Origin: Gemmatimonadaceae bacterium
GTDB lineage: Bacteria; Gemmatimonadota; Gemmatimonadetes; Gemmatimonadales; Gemmatimonadaceae
Assembly: GCA_014379705.1 (NCBI GenBank)
Contig: JACMLI010000097.1
Span: 1 to 5,130 of the forward strand
Length of the DNA: 5,130 bases
Direction: 5' to 3'
The notes under the pieces: model-generated
What the model saw: the letters and a program-made list of their open reading frames with translations, nothing else
Told to the model about the DNA's origin: nothing
Database searches by the model: none
Position numbers and translations under genes: made by a program
In this document: positions 4,374-5,130 of the stretch, one piece after another
Numbering within the stretch: position 1 is the stretch's first letter
Layout: each line of letters opens with the position of its first letter

Positions 4374-5130
4374 GGCGACCTCCGGACCACGACGCCGCGC
4401 AGCAGCCGCTGGACTTCGGGGACCGCCGTCGCCACCGCGATGATCACCACGGCGGTGAGCACGTCGACCATCTGCTTGGGCACCAGCGCGTTCACGGCGA
4501 GGCCGCCCTGCGAAAGCGTGGCAAAGAGCAGGGCCGCGATGACCACTCCCACCGGGTGGTTGCGTCCCACAAGCGCCACGGCAATGCCGAGGTATCCTGC
4601 GCCGGCGCCGAAGCCCTCCTCGTAGTACTGCTTGTAGCCAAGCACGTAGTTCACGCCGCCGAGTCCGGCCAGCGCTCCGGAAAGCAGGAGCGTGCGGAAC
4701 CAGACGCGTCCCACCTTCACCCCGCCGTATTCCGCTGCCCCGGGCTGCAGGCCCACGGCGCGCAACTCGAAGCCGGCGCGCGAGCGGAAGAGGTACCAAC
4801 CCGTGGCCAGCGCTGCGGCGATCGCAATGAGGATCGTGAAGTTCGCCGCCGAGCCGTGGAATCCGGGAATCATCGCGGCAAGGCGCGGGACGGCCCCCGC
4901 GTGGATCTCGGGCGTATGCAGCTGCTCCGAGACGTTGAGGTGCGTGGAGACGATCCAGTTGAGGAATGCCACCACGATGAAGTTCATCATGATGGTGACG
5001 ATGACTTCACTGGCACCGAAGCGTGACTTGAGCGCGCCCGGGACCGTGGCGATCACCGCTCCGCCGGCCCCCGACGCGAGGACGCACAACGGGATGGCGA
5101 GCAGCGCGGGCGTCCCCCCGGGCAACGCGA
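4370..5130 (-). CDS. ABC transporter permease, BMP-family nucleoside/purine importer (first permease), N-terminus outside window
   Basis: About 252 codons are visible, ending at the TGA 4370-4372. The frame continues past the right edge. The TTG at 5125 is an internal Leu in ALPGGTP, not a start, because about 100 residues including the first helices and the 'NIG.EG' segment of this family are missing. Counting from that Leu, landmarks typical of the larger permease (Bacillus NupP/YufP type) are: IATVPGALKSRFGASEVIVT at 25-44 with IMMNFI following, the cytosolic coupling motif GFELRAVGLQPGAAEYGG at 118-135, LSGALAGLGG at 148-157, and GYLGIAVALVGRNHPVGVV at 177-195 with AALLFATLSQGG following. 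It forms the transmembrane pore with the downstream permease, whose ATG overlaps this stop (ATGA). Genes for the ATPase and BMP-type binding lipoprotein are expected upstream, beyond the window. Confidence 0.92.
   Translation of the reverse strand, partial: ALPGGTPALLAIPLCVLASGAGGAVIATVPGALKSRFGASEVIVTIMMNFIVVAFLNWIVSTHLNVSEQLHTPEIHAGAVPRLAAMIPGFHGSAANFTILIAIAAALATGWYLFRSRAGFELRAVGLQPGAAEYGGVKVGRVWFRTLLLSGALAGLGGVNYVLGYKQYYEEGFGAGAGYLGIAVALVGRNHPVGVVIAALLFATLSQGGLAVNALVPKQMVDVLTAVVIIAVATAVPEVQRLLRGVVVRRSP
4378..4383 (-). promoter_or_regulatory. Ribosome binding site for the second permease
   Basis: On the minus strand GGAGGT lies 4 bases before the ATG at 4373, inside the last codons of the first permease gene. 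It fixes the start of the second permease and shows that initiation there need not rely only on coupling through the ATGA overlap. Confidence 0.75.

Noticed and set aside
4374..4799. N-terminal extension of the second permease
   Set aside because: It is the first permease gene read in a different frame; a strong ribosome binding site and family homology both place the start at 4373.
5123..5125. TTG as the start of the first permease
   Set aside because: The frame continues to the window edge and about 100 family-typical N-terminal residues are missing, so this is an internal Leu codon.

Overview
The window is a high-GC bacterial segment holding seven protein-coding genes and no RNA genes, insertion sequences or CRISPR arrays that I can see. 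The lineage is not shown directly. GC-rich coding, a PadR regulator coupled to a small protein with a 'GDLxE' segment like those on acidobacterial/gemmatimonadal permeases, and very sparing use of TTA all fit Gemmatimonadota or a related soil phylum. That placement is an inference.

Left edge (1-543, minus): the N-terminal 181 codons of a secreted DUF1028 (Ntn-hydrolase-like) protein with a clear signal peptide; its 3' end lies outside the window. Next comes a divergent intergenic region (544-828). It contains a three-copy tandem heptamer, a weak promoter candidate and a small dyad just upstream of the next gene.

Centre (829-2113, plus): a tight three-gene operon. It encodes a 129-aa four-helix membrane protein, a 112-aa PadR-type repressor, and a 190-aa protein with a cytosolic helical 'GDLQED' domain followed by about four membrane helices. 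The PadR gene starts 2 bp after the first gene and overlaps the third. The module looks like a PadR-controlled membrane stress or envelope unit, but neither membrane protein has a known function. This is the least described part of the window.

Right side (2119-5130, minus): an operon read right to left, entering from beyond the window. It contains two BPD_transp_2-type permeases of the BMP-family nucleoside/purine ABC importer class (the first lacks its N-terminus at the window edge). A TetA/DHA1-like MFS transporter follows. The genes overlap as ATGA (4370-4373) and TGATG (3478-3482), so they are probably translationally coupled. The substrate-binding lipoprotein and ATPase genes expected for this transporter are not in the window and probably lie just beyond its right edge. 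The MFS stop codon faces the stop codon of the PadR operon across only 5 bp.
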